A stretch of DNA of 64,000 nucleotides, from NCBI RefSeq assembly GCF_963676685.1, contig NC_092346.1, positions 49,753,062 through 49,817,061 of the forward strand, in the 5' to 3' direction. Below the pieces are notes generated by a model, which saw nothing but the letters and a program-made list of their open reading frames with translations, was not told where the DNA came from and did not search any database. Positions 9,661 to 20,939 of this stretch are shown here, piece by piece. The DNA is from Mytilus edulis. Lineage: Eukaryota; Mollusca; Bivalvia; Mytilida; Mytilidae. Position numbers and translations under genes: made by a program. The first letter of the stretch is position 1. Each line of letters begins with the position of its first letter.

Positions 9661-11258
9661 TGTGTTTTGTGTGATGTTGTTTGTATTTTGATTTTTTTCA
9701 CATTTTTAGCTCACCTGGCCCGAAGGGCCAAGTGAGCTTTTCCCATCACTTTGCGTCCGTCGTCCGTCGTCCGTCGTCGTTAACTTTTACAAAAATCTTC
9801 TCCTCTGAAACTGCTGGGCCAAATTAAACCAAACTTGGCCACAATCATCATTGGGGTATCTTGTTTAAAAAATGTGTGGCGTGACCCCGCCGACCAACCA
9901 AGATGGCCGCCATGGCTAAAAATAGAACATAGGGGTAAAATGCAGTTTTTGGCTTATAACTCAAAAACCAAAGCATTTAGAGCAAATCTGACAGGGGGTA
10001 AAATTGGTTATCAGGTCAAGATCTATCTGCCCTGAAATTTTCAGATGAATCAGAACTACCCGTTGTTGGGTTGCTGCCCCTAAAATGATAATTTTAAGGA
10101 AATTTTACTGTTTTTGGTTATTATCTTGAATAGATAGAGATAAACTGTAAACAGAAATAATGTTCAGCAAAGTAAGATTTACAAATAAGTCAACATGACC
10201 GAAATGGTCAATTGACACCTTTAGGAGTTATTGCCCTTTATAGTCAATGTTTAACCATTTTTCGTAAATCTTAGTAATCTGTTACAAAAATCTTCTTCTC
10301 TGAAACTACTGGGCCAAATTAATCTAAACTTGGCCAAAATCATCATTGGGGTATTTAGTTTAAAAAATGTGTGGCGTGACCCTGCCAACCAACCAAGATG
10401 GCCGCCACCGCTATAAATAGAATATATGGGTAAAATGTAGATTTTGGCTTATAACTCAAAAACAAAAGCATTTAGAGCAAATCTGACATGTGGTAAAATT
10501 GTTTTTCAGGTCAAGATCTATCTGCCCTAAAATTTTCAGATGAATTGGAAAACCCGTTGTTTGGTTGCTGCCCCTGAATCGGTAATTTTAAGGAAATTTT
10601 GCTGTTTTTGGTTATTATCTTGAATATTATTAGCTCACCTGGCCCGAAGGGCCAAGTGAGCCTGTCCCATCACTTTGCGTCCGTCGTCGTCGTCCGTCGT
10701 CGTTAACTTTTACAAAAATCTTCTCCTCTGAAACTGCTGGGCCAAATTAAACCAAACTTGGCCACAATCATCATTGGGGTATCTAGTTTAAAAAATGTGT
10801 GGCGTGACCCCGCCAACCAACCAAGATGGCCGCCATGGCTAAAAATAGAACATAGGGGTAGGGGTAAAATGCAGTTTTTGGCTTATAACTCAAAAACCAA
10901 AGCATTTAGAGCAAATCTGACACGGGTATAATTGTTTATCAGGTCAAGATCTATCTGCCCTGAAATTTTCAGATGAATCAAACAACCCGTTGTTGGGTTG
11001 CTGCCCCTGAATATGTAATTTTAAGGAAATTTTGCTGTTTTTAGTTATTATCTTGAATATTATTATAGATAAAGATAAACTGTAAACAGCAATAATGTTC
11101 AGCAAAGTAAGATTTACAAATAAGTCAACGTGACCGAAATGGTCAATTGACCCCTTTAGGAGTTATTGCCCTTTATAGTCAATTTTTAACCATTTTTCGC
11201 AAATCTTGGTCATCTTTTAGAAAAATCTTCTCCTCTGAAACTACTGGGCCAAATTGAA

Positions 11259-11558
11259 ATTAAAGTGGTCTAATGAACTTAAATTATTTTATTTTTTTGC
11301 TTTTGTGCAATACAAAAGCAGTTGAATATAAGTCCCCTCAACAAAATATTTGAAGAAAATTCTTTTTAAATTTCTGAAATCTGAAATGAGGAAAATTTTA
11401 ATTTTATCAGGGGGGGTTAAAATTTTCCTCATTTCAGATTTCAGAAATTTAAAAAGAATTTTTCTTCAAATATTTTGTTGAGGGGACTTATATTCAACTG
11501 CTTTTGTATTGCACAAAAGCAAAAAAATAATAATTTAAGTTCATTAGACCACTTTAAT
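11259..11558. repeat. Near-perfect foldback, arms about 141 bp
   Basis: The left arm 11259-11400 and right arm 11418-11558 are inverted complements with only small differences, separated by a loop of about 17 bases containing a G run. The arms begin attaaagtggtctaatgaac and end with the complement. It interrupts the third body of the hairpin-repeat array. Transcribed, it would give a long double-stranded hairpin. Confidence 0.85.
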
Positions 11559-11760
11559 TCTGTGTCAGAATTCTTTGCTTAATTTAATTTTATTTAATCA
11601 CAATCCAAATTCAGAGCTGTATCAAGCTTGAATGTTGTGTCCATACTTGCCCTAACTGTTCAGGGTTCGATCTCTGCGGTCGTATAAAGCTGCACCCTGC
11701 GGAGCATCTTGTTGAGATTTTAACTTCAAATTTAACTCAGAATGTTTGTAGATGCCTCTG
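11559..11760 (+). mobile_element. 3' tail of ATACGACCGC-family repeat
   Basis: The phrases atcacaatccaaattcagag, gcttgaatgttgtgtccata, gcggtcgtataaagctgcac and cctgcggagcatcttgtt match tails at about 47056-47215 and 49196-49362. The gcggtcgtat run is the complement of that family's head arm, and gct.cgc..gcg.agc forms the terminal hairpin. It abuts the foldback, so foldback plus tail probably entered as one piece. Confidence 0.65.
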
Positions 11761-14700
11761 CTGTCTGTATGAAATTGCCCCAGCTCTCCTCTAAAGCTTT
11801 CATTTACTACACGTATTTGTCCTTTTAAACAAACGTTCACTTTCCTTGAATCTCGCTTTTTTAGCTCACCTGGCCCACAGGGCCAAGTGAGCTTTTCCCA
11901 TCACTTTTGCGTCCGGCGTCCGGCGTCTGTCGTCGTACGTCGTCGTTAACTTTTACAAAAATCTTCTCCTCTGAAACTACTGGGCCAAATTAAACCAAAC
12001 TTGGCCACAATCATCATTGGGTATCTAGTTTAAAAAAAGTGTCCGGTGACCCGGCCAACCAACCAAGATGACCACAATGGCTAAAAATAGAACATAGGGG
12101 TAAAATGCAGTTTTTGGCTTATAACTCAAAAACCAAAGCATTTAGAGCAAATCTGACAGGGGCTTAAATTGGTTCTCAGGTCAAGATCTATCTGCCCTGA
12201 AATTTTCAGATGAATCAGAACTACCCGTTGTTGGGTTGCTGCCCCTAAAATGATAATTTTAAGGAAATTTTACTGTTTTTGGTTATTATCTTGAATAGAT
12301 AGAGATAAACTGTAAACAGAAATAATGTTCAGCAAAGTAAGATTTACAAATAAGTCAACATGACCGAAATGGTCAATTGACCCCTTTAGGAGTTATTGCC
12401 CTTTATAGTCAATGTTTAACCATTTTTCGTAAATCTTAGTAATCTTTTACAAAAATCTTCTTCTCTGAAACTACTGGGCCAAATTAATCTAAACTTGGCC
12501 AAAATCATCATTGGGGTATTTAGTTTAAAAAATGTGTGGCGTGACCCTGCCAACCAACCAAGATGGCCGCCACCGCTATAAATAGAATATATGGGTAAAA
12601 TGTAGATTTTGGCTTATAACTCAAAAACAAAAGCATTTAGAGCAAATCTGACATGTAGTAAAATTGTTTTTCAGGTCAAGATCTATCTGCCCTAAAATTT
12701 TCAGATGAATTGGAAAACCCGTTGTTTGGTTGCTGCCCCTGAATCGGTAATTTTAAGGAAATTTTGCTGTTTTTGGTTATTATCTTGAATATTATTAGCT
12801 CACCTGGCCCGAAGGGCCAAGTGAGCTTTTCCCATCACTTTGCGTCCGTCGTCCGTCGTCGTCGTCCGTCGTCGTCCGTCGTCGTTAACTTTTACAAAAA
12901 TCTTCTCCTCTGAAACTGCTGGGCCAAATTAAACCACACTTGGCCACAATCATCATTGGGGTATCTAGTTTAAAAAATGTGTGGCGTGACCCCGCCGACC
13001 AACCAAGATGGCCGCCATGGCTAAAAATAGAACATAGGGGTAAAATGCAGTTTTTGGCTTATAACTCAAAAACCAAAGCATTTAGAGCAAATCTGACAGG
13101 GGGTAAAATTGGTTATCAGGTCAAGATCTATTTGCCCTGAAATTTTCAGATGAATTAGAACTACCCGTTGTTGGGTTGCTGCCCCTAAAATGATAATTTT
13201 AAGGAAATTTTACTGTTTTTGGTTATTATTTTGAATAGATAGAGATAAACTGTAAACAGAAATAATGTTCAGCAAAGTAAGATTTACAAATAAGTCAACA
13301 TGACCGAAATGGTCAATTGCCACCTTTAGGAGTTATTGCCCTTTATAGTCAATGTTTAACCATTTTTCGTAAATCTTAGTAATCTTTTACAAAAATCTTC
13401 TTCTCTGAAACTACTGGGCCAAATTAATCTAAACTTGGCCAAAATCATCATTGGGGTATTTAGTTTAAAAAATGTGTGGCGTGACCCTGCCAACCAACCA
13501 AGATGGCCGCCACCGCTATAAATAGAATATATGGGTAAAATGTAGATTTTGGCTTATAACTCAAAAACAAAAGCATTTAGAGAAAATCTGACGTGTGGTA
13601 AAATTGTTTTTCAGGTTAAGATCTATCTGCCCTAAAATTTTCAGATGAATTGGAAAACCCGTTGTTTGGTTGCTGCCCCTGAATCGGTAATTTTAAGGAA
13701 ATTTTGCTGTTTTTGGTTATTATCTTGAATATTATTAGCTCACCTGGGCCGAAGGGCCAAGTGAGCTTTTCCCATCACTTTGCGTCCGGCGTCCGTCGTC
13801 GTCGTCCGTCGTCGTCCGTCGTCGTTAACTTTTACAAAAATCTTCTCCTCTGAAACTGCTGGGCCAAATTAAACCAAACTTGGCCACAATCATCATTGGG
13901 GTATCTAGTTTAAAAAATGTGTGGCGTGACCCCTCCGACCAACCAAGATGGCCGCCATGGCTAAAAATAAAACATAGGGGTAACATGCAGTTTTTGGCTT
14001 ATAACTCAAAAACCAAAGCATTTAGAGCAAATCTGACAGGGGGTAAAATTGATTATCAGGTCAAGATCTATCTGCCCTGAAATTTTCAGATGAATTAGAA
14101 CTACCCGTTGTTGGGTTGCTGCCCCTAAAATGATAATTTTAAGGAAATTTTACTGTTTTTAGTTATTATCTTGAATATTATTATAGATAAAGATAAACTG
14201 TAAACAGCAATAATGTTCAGCAAAGTAAGATTTACAAATAAGTCAACATGACCGAAATGGTCAATTGACCCCTTTAGGAGTTATTGCCCTTTATAGACAA
14301 TTTTTAACCATTTTTCGCAAATCTTGGTCATCTTTTAGAAAAATCTTCTCCTCTGAAACTGCTGGGCCAAATTGAACCAAACATGGACATAATCATCAAT
14401 GGGGTATCTAGTTTTAAAAATGTGTCCGGTGACCCGGTCAACCAACCAAGATGGCCGCCATGGCTAAAAATAGAGCATGGGGGTAAAATGCAGTTTTTGG
14501 CTTATAACTCAAAAACCAAAGCATTTAGAGCAAATCTGACAAGGGGTAAAATTGTTCATCAGGTCAAAATGTATCTACCCTGAAATTTTCAGATGAATCG
14601 GACAACCTGTTGTTTGGTTGCTGCCCCTGAATTGGGGTAATTTTAAGGAAATTTTACTGTTTTTGGTTATTATCTTGAATATTATTATAGATAGAGATAA

Positions 14701-15540
14701 ACTGTAAACAGCAATAATGTTCAGCAAAGTAAGATTTACAAATAAGTCAACGTGACCAAAATGGTCAGTTGACCAATTTAGGAGTTATTGCCCTTTATAG
14801 TCAATTTTTAACCATTTTTCGTAAATCTTAGTAATCTTTTACAAAAATCTTCTCCTCTGAACTACTGGGCCAAATTAATCCAAACTTGGCCATAATCTTC
14901 ATTGGGGTATTTAATTTAAAAAATGTGTCCCGTGACCCGGTCAACTAACCAAGATGGCCGCCACGCCTAAAAATAGAACATAGGGGTAAAATGCAGTTTT
15001 TGGCTTTTAACTCAAAAACCAAAGCATTTAGAGCAAATCTGACATGGTTGATAAAATTTTATCAGGTCGAGATCTATCTTCCCTGAAATTTTCAAATGAA
15101 TCAGACAACCTGTTGTTGGGTTGCTGCCCCTGAATTGGTAATTTTAAGGAAATTTTGCTGTTTTTGGTTATTATCTTGAATATTATTATAGATAGAGATA
15201 AACTGTAAACAGCAATAATGTACAGCAAAGTAAGACCTAAAAAGAAGTCAACATGACCAAAATGGTCAATTGACCCTTTAGGAGTTATTGCCCTTTATAT
15301 AGTCATTTTTTTTAACAATTTTCACAAAAGTTGTAAAATTTTACAAACATTTTCCACTGTAACTACTGGGTCAAGTTCATTATAGATAGAGATAATATTA
15401 AGCAGCAAGAATGTTCAGTAAAGTAAGACTTACAAACACATCACCATCACCAAACCACAATTTTGTCTTGAATCCATCTGTGTCCTTTGTTTAGTATTCA
15501 CATAGACCAAGGTGAGCGACACAGGCTCTTTAGAGCCTCT

Positions 15541-15615
15541 AGTTTGCAAATGGCGTTGTCAGTTTGTTTTCGACATGAGTTGGAATGACCCTTTGGTATC
15601 TTTCGCCTCTCTTCT
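15541..15615 (+). mobile_element. Remnant of Naiad-like PLE 3' tail
   Basis: The text gcgttgtcagtttgtttt and ggtatctttcgcctctctt matches the end of the PLE tail at 3740-3850 (read in the opposite sense). No RT sequence is attached. Confidence 0.55.
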
Positions 15616-15794
15616 ACTTAGACAAATCTGTTAGTAGAAAAGGCATTTTTCTCAGCAACTGTGGAAAATAAGGATATGAAAGTGGTATTTGTTTTTATAA
15701 TTATGACAATTACATGTGATCGTTGAATTTCAAGACATAAGAGGTGTTCCGACTAAAGAACGGCAAAATATTTTGATGAAATAGTTGAAGTTCG

Positions 15795-16190
15795 ATCAAA
15801 GAGAACCACAAGAGACCAAAATGACACAAAAATTAACAACTATAGGTCACCGTACGGCCTTCAACAATGAGCAAAGCCCATACCGCATAGTCAGCTATAA
15901 AAGGCCCCAAAATGACAATGTAAAACAATTCAAACAAGAAAACTAACGGCCTTAAATTATGTATATAAAAAAAAAATGAACGAAAAACAAATATGTAACA
16001 CATGAACAAACGACAACCACTGAATTACAGGCTCCTGACTTGGGACAGGCACATACATACATAATGTGGCGGGGTTAAACATGTTAGCGGGATCCCAACC
16101 CTCCCCCTAACCTGGGACAGTGGTATAACAGTTCAACATAAGAACGAACTATAAAAACCAGTTGAAAAAGGCTTAACTCATCAGATAAGT
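15795..16190 (+). mobile_element. GATGTGGTATGATTGCC-family repeat, longest copy
   Basis: From gagaccaaaatgacac the block continues through ggtcaccgtacggccttcaa, aggccccaaaatgac, gctcctgacttgggacaggc, ggcggggttaaacatgttag and gggatcccaaccctccccct. It ends in aggcttaactcatcagat. It is the most complete 3' half of this family in the window. No open frame is present. Confidence 0.75.
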
Positions 16191-16329
16191 CCGTTTTTTA
16201 GATGATTGGTTGTATTTTTATGCAGCTTTAACACGGTTGGCTTTATCGTAGAGGCAATGTCAGAGCATGGAGATAATCACAGATCTAAGGCAGGAAAACT
16301 GGCAGTCCTTGCCAATTAAGATTGGAGTC

Positions 16330-16432
16330 GAACGATGCGTCACGTGCGGGGTTCGAACTCACAGCATCGGTGTTAACAGGCTGACGATACTGTCTTATAC
16401 CACCTGGTCACAGAACGTAAATGTCTTTATGA
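16330..16432 (-). mobile_element. tRNA-like SINE head, inverted
   Basis: Read on the minus strand, a B-box-like gagttcgaaccccgc (about 16355) lies about 40 bases after a degenerate A-box-like tggtataagacagt. The spacing is that of a tRNA-derived promoter, but cloverleaf stems and a proper acceptor stem are not evident. I read it as the decayed head of a tRNA-derived SINE and not as a functional tRNA gene. Confidence 0.45.
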
Positions 16433-16683
16433 TTCACATAACCTATTAATCCTTTGAATAAACCTATTCTGAAAGGTTATCAAATTTATCACCGAAGTAA
16501 GATCGTGGAATATTGTTTTTTTTTTCTCTTGATATACTCACATTGATTTTGTTTTTGATAACTGAATATGTAATGCTATATCTTTATGAAACCCGTTTAT
16601 AGTCCTACAGCCTGTAGTTACTATGTACTTATATTTTGGCATTGCACAAGGTCATAATTGTAAGAATGTCAGAATGTTAACTT

Positions 16684-17045
16684 GATGACATGTTCACGCT
16701 AAATCCATTTGATGTGTACTGATTAATATTTCAGTCTGAGAAAACATGATTTATGTTATTTAGATAGAACTAGGTTTCAGTAACTGCGAGAACTCTTGTA
16801 TCTTGTATCTGTTGTCTATGTGATTGTTGTTTTTGCGTTTCTTACCAATCGGAACAGTCTATTCATTTCTAATTGGTTATCTACTATTTGTTGTTATGTT
16901 GTGCTGTCAAAGCATTGTCCAAGGTTATGGGAATACTGTGTGCTTTTTGACATGGTTAACCTCGCCACATTATATCTGAACCTGTAATGCAGCACTTGGT
17001 TGTCTGTTGGATAGATGTCTCATTGACAATCATAACACATCTCTT
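16684..17045 (+). repeat. Dispersed repeat shared with 20420-20560
   Basis: Shared phrases are acgctaaatccatttgatgt, gtgtactgattaatatttcagtc and cagtaactgcgag.actct, in the same order as at 20420-20560. Its end (atgtctcattgacaatcata) is an inverted start of the GATGTGG family, so two repeats are fused or nested here. Confidence 0.6.
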
Positions 17046-17249
17046 TTTTTTACATCGGATGACCTTGAGGGCATTCCGGTGTATTGTTGCAACAGACATT
17101 TTTACATTCGTTTTTGACTAAAAACCGTATAACTACGCGGATATTATCGTGTTCAAAATAACATTCCTTATCGCTTGTTATTTATTAATTGTATTAATTG
17201 TATTAATAAATGCTCGTGGAAATAATATTTAAGAACATAGATACATGAT
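17046..17249. other. Intergenic, nothing recognised
   Basis: AT-rich stretch with a short ttaattgtattaa duplication near 17190 and no gene signal. Confidence 0.4.
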
Positions 17250-17453
17250 ATGAAAATGTTTTGTCCTGAGAAATATATATCAAGAATACAAAAAAATTGT
17301 GTTAACGCATGCGGAAGAATATCTCAAGAACGTTTTGTAATAAACGCGGGAAAATATGAATGCCTACTCAAATCCAATCTATTTGAAAAACGAATTATTA
17401 CAGAAGAGTGTCCACCATGCTCTTGCACTACACTATCGAGAATAAGAGAATAG
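17250..17453 (+). CDS. Hypothetical cysteine-rich peptide or exon
   Basis: The 67-codon frame has ATG at 17250 and a second ATG two codons on. It encodes a peptide with seven cysteines, including CVNACGR and, near the end, ECPPCSC. No signal peptide is visible, an in-frame stop lies 12 bases upstream, and no convincing splice acceptor or polypyrimidine tract precedes it. Cysteine-rich secreted peptides are common in bivalves, but I recognise no family. It may be a chance frame or a decayed exon. Confidence 0.2.
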   Translation: MKMFCPEKYISRIQKNCVNACGRISQERFVINAGKYECLLKSNLFEKRIITEECPPCSCTTLSRIRE

Positions 17454-17847
17454 AATGATATACTAATGGATGAAAAATATATAAATGATATACAATTTAT
17501 GAATTTAATACATAACAACAAACCAGAGTATACTGAGTAACAAATATGTATATCACTACAATATAATAGTTATTACTTTGATGTTGAATTCTTTCATCAT
17601 TCACACTCGAACTTGTCTCAGAAAAAAAATATATCTATGACCCTTAACCGGTACCTTTCAGGTATAGAGATGTGATTTTTTTCTTAGACAAGTGCTTGTG
17701 ACCATCCACCAGAACTTGCGGTCATCCAATGTTCGAAACTTATGTACTTTGATCAATAAAGTTATGAACAACTCTAAAATTACTACATATTAGGGGGAAA
17801 TTGATAATATATAATAGGAAAGGTATAAATTGAACGTGTTTGTTATA

Positions 17848-17925
17848 TAAAAAAAATACGGAGATGTGGTATGATTGCCAATCAGACAACTATCCATCAT
17901 CTATAGGTAAATAGTGTGAGATACT
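17848..17925 (+). mobile_element. Short 5' copy of GATGTGG-family repeat
   Basis: The text ggagatgtggtatgattgcc followed by aatcagacaactatccatca is the first approximately 60 bases of the family; the rest is absent. Confidence 0.6.
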
Positions 17926-18142
17926 AAACATGTTGATTCTTCTGCACTTGATGTTCTAAATAAATCCACCTTAAATATCTTAAATTTATCATAAAAAATT
18001 CTCGAGTAATTAACCACCATGCATCATTTAATTGATGAAACACAGACATAAACATTATTGATAATTACTTTTAAAAAATTTATTGGACAGATATAATGCA
18101 TCACACCAAACACATAATCTATTTAAAAAAAACACATCTTGA

Positions 18143-18150
18143 TATAAATA
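18143..18150 (+). promoter_or_regulatory. TATA box of the glycine-rich secreted protein gene
   Basis: TATAAATA lies 51 bases upstream of the ATG at 18201. Initiation near 18170-18175 would give a 5'UTR of about 30 bases. The position and consensus are right for a strongly and specifically expressed small secreted-protein gene. Confidence 0.65.
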
Positions 18151-18200
18151 GCACCGTCCGTTCCATTTGACAGCAAGATTGCGATAGAAACACAGCTAAA

Positions 18201-19412
18201 ATGAAGACATTCTTGCTTGCAGTAGTTTTCAGTGCTTGTTTGGCTGTAACTTCAGGACAAAATTTCTTAGGATCCCTTCTAGGTCTTGGTATCGCGAGTG
18301 AACTTTTAGGAGGTGGAAATTTTTTTGGAGGAGGTAATAATTTTAATGGTGGTAACAGAGGAAGAGAAAATGTCCTGTTAGTTGAACGTGATAATGGTGG
18401 CTTTGATCGTGGCTTTGGAGGTGGATTCCCTCGTGCTGGATTTGGTCAACCATTCTATGTACCAGGTAAGTTATATTTTACCTTCTCCCTGAAAAGGATA
18501 AATAAATAAATATGAACATTAAACAATGCAGATAAAATTTGACTTGCGAAATTATTTGATTCCGTTACTTCTTCCATTTTTTTTCGGAGCCTTAATTTGG
18601 TTTCATTAGAATCTATGTATAGATAGTAATGGTAAGAGAGAAAAAATTCAGAGAAATCAACATTGTGCCTGGCCTGGCAGGCACATGGATGTTCTAACTT
18701 TTTTATATTTATGATTTTATAATTTTATAGCTTTGCACTATTTTTTCTAAAAAAAAATTCTATAATATATATGCCTGAACATTCTTCTTTTTAATATAAT
18801 CTTGCGCATTTTTATTCGCTATTGTTCTTAAAACTTGATACGGTATGAATTTAGACCAGTAGATTAAGTACTCTGAGCTTGCTTAAATGACTGCGAGATT
18901 TCCTGGGCACCGTATACTTGTTTATAATTGTTTTATTTGTACCTAAGCTCTTTGTTGTCTGTTAACCGATATTACAGAATTCAGCGCTTTTCATGTATGG
19001 CATTTTCTTCTATGTCCATTTTGTTTGTCAAGGGGTGATTTGCATTAAACTACTCAAGCTGAGATATGTGCCGAACGGACGGATATTTCTATATTATGCG
19101 TGCCATACAACAAATTAGTACTACGATTGGATATATTAACTTTAAGCGGTGTGTGCATATCAGCCCAGTATAATACACAGTCAGTGGACGGCAAAAGTGA
19201 GCTCCCACTAAAAAAAAATATCCTATATCATTTCAACTATTGCTGATATGTATATTTACTTTGTTGTTGAATTCAAATGGTATTTAGACTCATTTCAATT
19301 GTTTTTATTTTTATTATTTCTTGTACATTAAACATGTGTAAACATAATGATTAAATATGTCGTGTTTTTTTCTTCAGATCACGGTTATGATGGATATAAT
19401 GATTATTGGTAA
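18201..19412 (+). CDS. Small secreted glycine-rich protein, two exons
   Basis: Exon 1 is 18201-18465 (265 nt) and exon 2 is 19378-19412 (35 nt). The donor ACCAG/GTAAGT and acceptor TTTTTTTCTTCAG are both strong. They join in phase 1, giving exactly 100 codons including TAA. Residues 1-19 (MKTFLLAVVFSACLAVTSG) are a clear signal peptide. The mature part, about 80 residues, has a short hydrophobic stretch (GSLLGLGIASELL), then GGG/GGN/GGF glycine clusters with Asn and Phe, and ends in a Tyr-rich acidic DHGYDGYNDYW. It has no cysteines. Glycine-rich secreted proteins of this size occur in mollusc shell matrix, byssus and mucus, but I do not recognise this one, so the role is open. A TATA box and AATAAA signals bracket it. 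Confidence 0.85.
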
Positions 19413-19473
19413 CATCATCCAGCTAGTAAATAATCATTTGAAGTCTTCAGAAGTCACATAAAATCATCACAAG

Positions 19474-19508
19474 AATAAAAAATGTGTCTTTCACTTATCA
19501 TAAATAAA
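19474..19508 (+). terminator. Poly(A) signals of the glycine-rich protein gene
   Basis: AATAAA occurs at 19474-19479 and again at 19503-19508, 62 and 91 bases after the stop codon, giving a short 3'UTR. Confidence 0.65.
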
Positions 19509-19606
19509 TCAACAGGCCTTATGATTTTCAATTTAGTTTTTATCTGTCTATATGGAAAATGACAACAGCAGTACTATGTGTGTATATGCTATGAAGTATG
19601 TTGATA

Positions 19607-19800
19607 TAAGGATGACTTTATACAAGAACATTTTAGGACTAATGAAGAGAAAGTAGTATTATCCTTTAACTGTAAATGGTGCAATGTCACAAAATAATTC
19701 AAATTTTTGGTGACAAAGTTGAACGAATATCAAGTTCATCGAACTTGGGATAAAGACTACTACATATCAAGTTAGAGCTTTTTTGATATTCCATGTTGAT
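19607..19800 (+). pseudogene. Highly decayed Naiad-like RT fragment
   Basis: The phrases ttatacaagaacattttagg, atcctttaactgtaaatggt, aaataattcaaattttggtgac and tcatcgaacttgggataaag line up in order with the RT segment around the YIDD box at 4052-5839. All frames are broken and the catalytic box is gone. Confidence 0.6.
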
Positions 19801-20419
19801 CAACAGTTTAAATGCCTAGTGCAAACTTTTTTGGTTGTTTACTTAATCCTATAATCAAGATTGACCCGTGCAAAGGGGTCTGCGGGGGAAAAAAAGTTTA
19901 AAGGTGAACCAATTTTGAAATGTATCAAAGATGTAAAGCATAAATAACTCATTTTAATTCTAAATATATAATTACTGTTACTATGATAATTGGTTAAAAT
20001 ATGATTTTTTTGGGTTACTAATTACGTTATGACTGTATAATATATTCTGCAAGACTTGAAGAAAAAAACTTCAGATCGCTTTCTTGAAAACTCTTTAAAT
20101 TTTTACGATTTGAAAAATCAGTAGTTTTCGATTCTTTCAGGGCCACTGTATTAGTATTAATATAGGGAATATGACTGACAAACTCAAACATTTGTATGTA
20201 TTTACTAACTTATGAATTAGAAATACATGTATTAACACAATTTTAAAAACTCATTCATTCATGTGTCTGGTTTAATTTTAACAAGCGTGCATTAAAAAAA
20301 AAATGAAACATATATATAGTTTTATTATAACAATCCAAATAAACCCAGGGATAGCATTTTATCAATTTATGAACCAACAAAAAAGAAGAAATAACTAAAA
20401 AAAAACACACACGTATATT
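19801..20419. other. Intergenic, nothing recognised
   Basis: AT-rich with homopolymer runs. No exon, repeat terminus or open frame stands out. Confidence 0.4.
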
Positions 20420-20560
20420 GACGTCTTTACGCTTAATCCATTGGATGTTGGATGTGTACTGATTGATAATTTAGTCTTAGATGCATAATTTTTTTTATTA
20501 GTTGTTAGTTGCTTTGAACTAGCTGTCAGTAACTGCGAGTACTCTCAGATCTGAACTTAG
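20420..20560 (+). repeat. Second copy of the 16684-17045 repeat
   Basis: It holds the same ordered phrases as the first copy (acgcttaatccattggatgt, gtgtactgattgataattta, cagtaactgcgagtactct). It breaks off before the GATGTGG-family copy at 20641. Confidence 0.6.
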
Positions 20561-20640
20561 TGTCTTTTTGTTGTTGGGATGTAAAAGTACCCGGCCACGT
20601 CCACATATATTTGTAGTATTTGTATCCATCTGATGAGTTA

Positions 20641-20815
20641 ATATAAAAAAGAAGATGTGGTATGATTGCCAATGAGACAACTCTCCACAAGAAACCAAAT
20701 GACACAGAAATTAACAACTATAGGTCGCCGTACGCCCTTCAACAATGAGCAAAGCCCATACCGCATAGTTAGCTATACAATGACCCGAAATGACAATGTA
20801 AAACAATTCTGTTCA
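20641..20815 (+). mobile_element. 5' half of a GATGTGG-family repeat
   Basis: The copy begins aaagaagatgtggtatgattg, runs to aatgacaatgtaaaacaatt, then stops abruptly where a PLE-tail remnant follows. Confidence 0.75.
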
Positions 20816-20837
20816 ATTGTATATTTCTTCTTTTTTA

Positions 20838-20915
20838 GCCATGGCGGCATCAGTTTTTGTTCGATTTATGAGTTTGAATTTTCCTTTGGCATCTTTCGCC
20901 TTTTTCACTTATTCG
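20838..20915 (+). mobile_element. Remnant of Naiad-like PLE 3' tail
   Basis: The text agccatggcggcatcagttt, gatttatgagtttgaatttt and tggcatctttcgcc matches the terminal part of the PLE tail at 3740-3850. Confidence 0.6.
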
Positions 20916-20939
20916 TGTAAATTGTATTGATAATATGAA

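Larger units (their letters stand above)
9703..15545 (+). mobile_element. Array of hairpin-headed AGCTCACC repeat: five heads, one tail
   Basis: Five copies of the head hairpin (AGCTCACcTGGCCC, GAA, GGGCCAaGTGAGCT) start near 9709, 10630, 11863, 12797 and 13737. Each is followed by a GTCCGTCGTC microsatellite and one to several body units of about 490-500 bp beginning acaaaaatcttctcctctgaaac. A single tail at about 15505-15545 (aaggtgagcgacacag, hairpin GGCTCT-TT-AGAGCC, then CTAGTTT) closes the array. Head-to-head spacing is about 923-940 bp, except where a foldback insert lengthens one interval. No protein is encoded; short frames of 66 codons repeat only because the unit repeats. The structure suggests a Helentron/HINE-like rolling-circle element (inference). 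Confidence 0.75.

Noticed and set aside
9835..14583. Repeated 66-codon frames (MATIIIGVSSLKNVW)
   Set aside because: They fall in the body of the AGCTCACC repeat and are present simply because the unit is repeated. The same frame is broken in other units.
16330..16432. tRNA gene
   Set aside because: Only a B-box-like and a weak A-box-like segment are present. Acceptor and anticodon stems do not pair, so a SINE head is the better reading.
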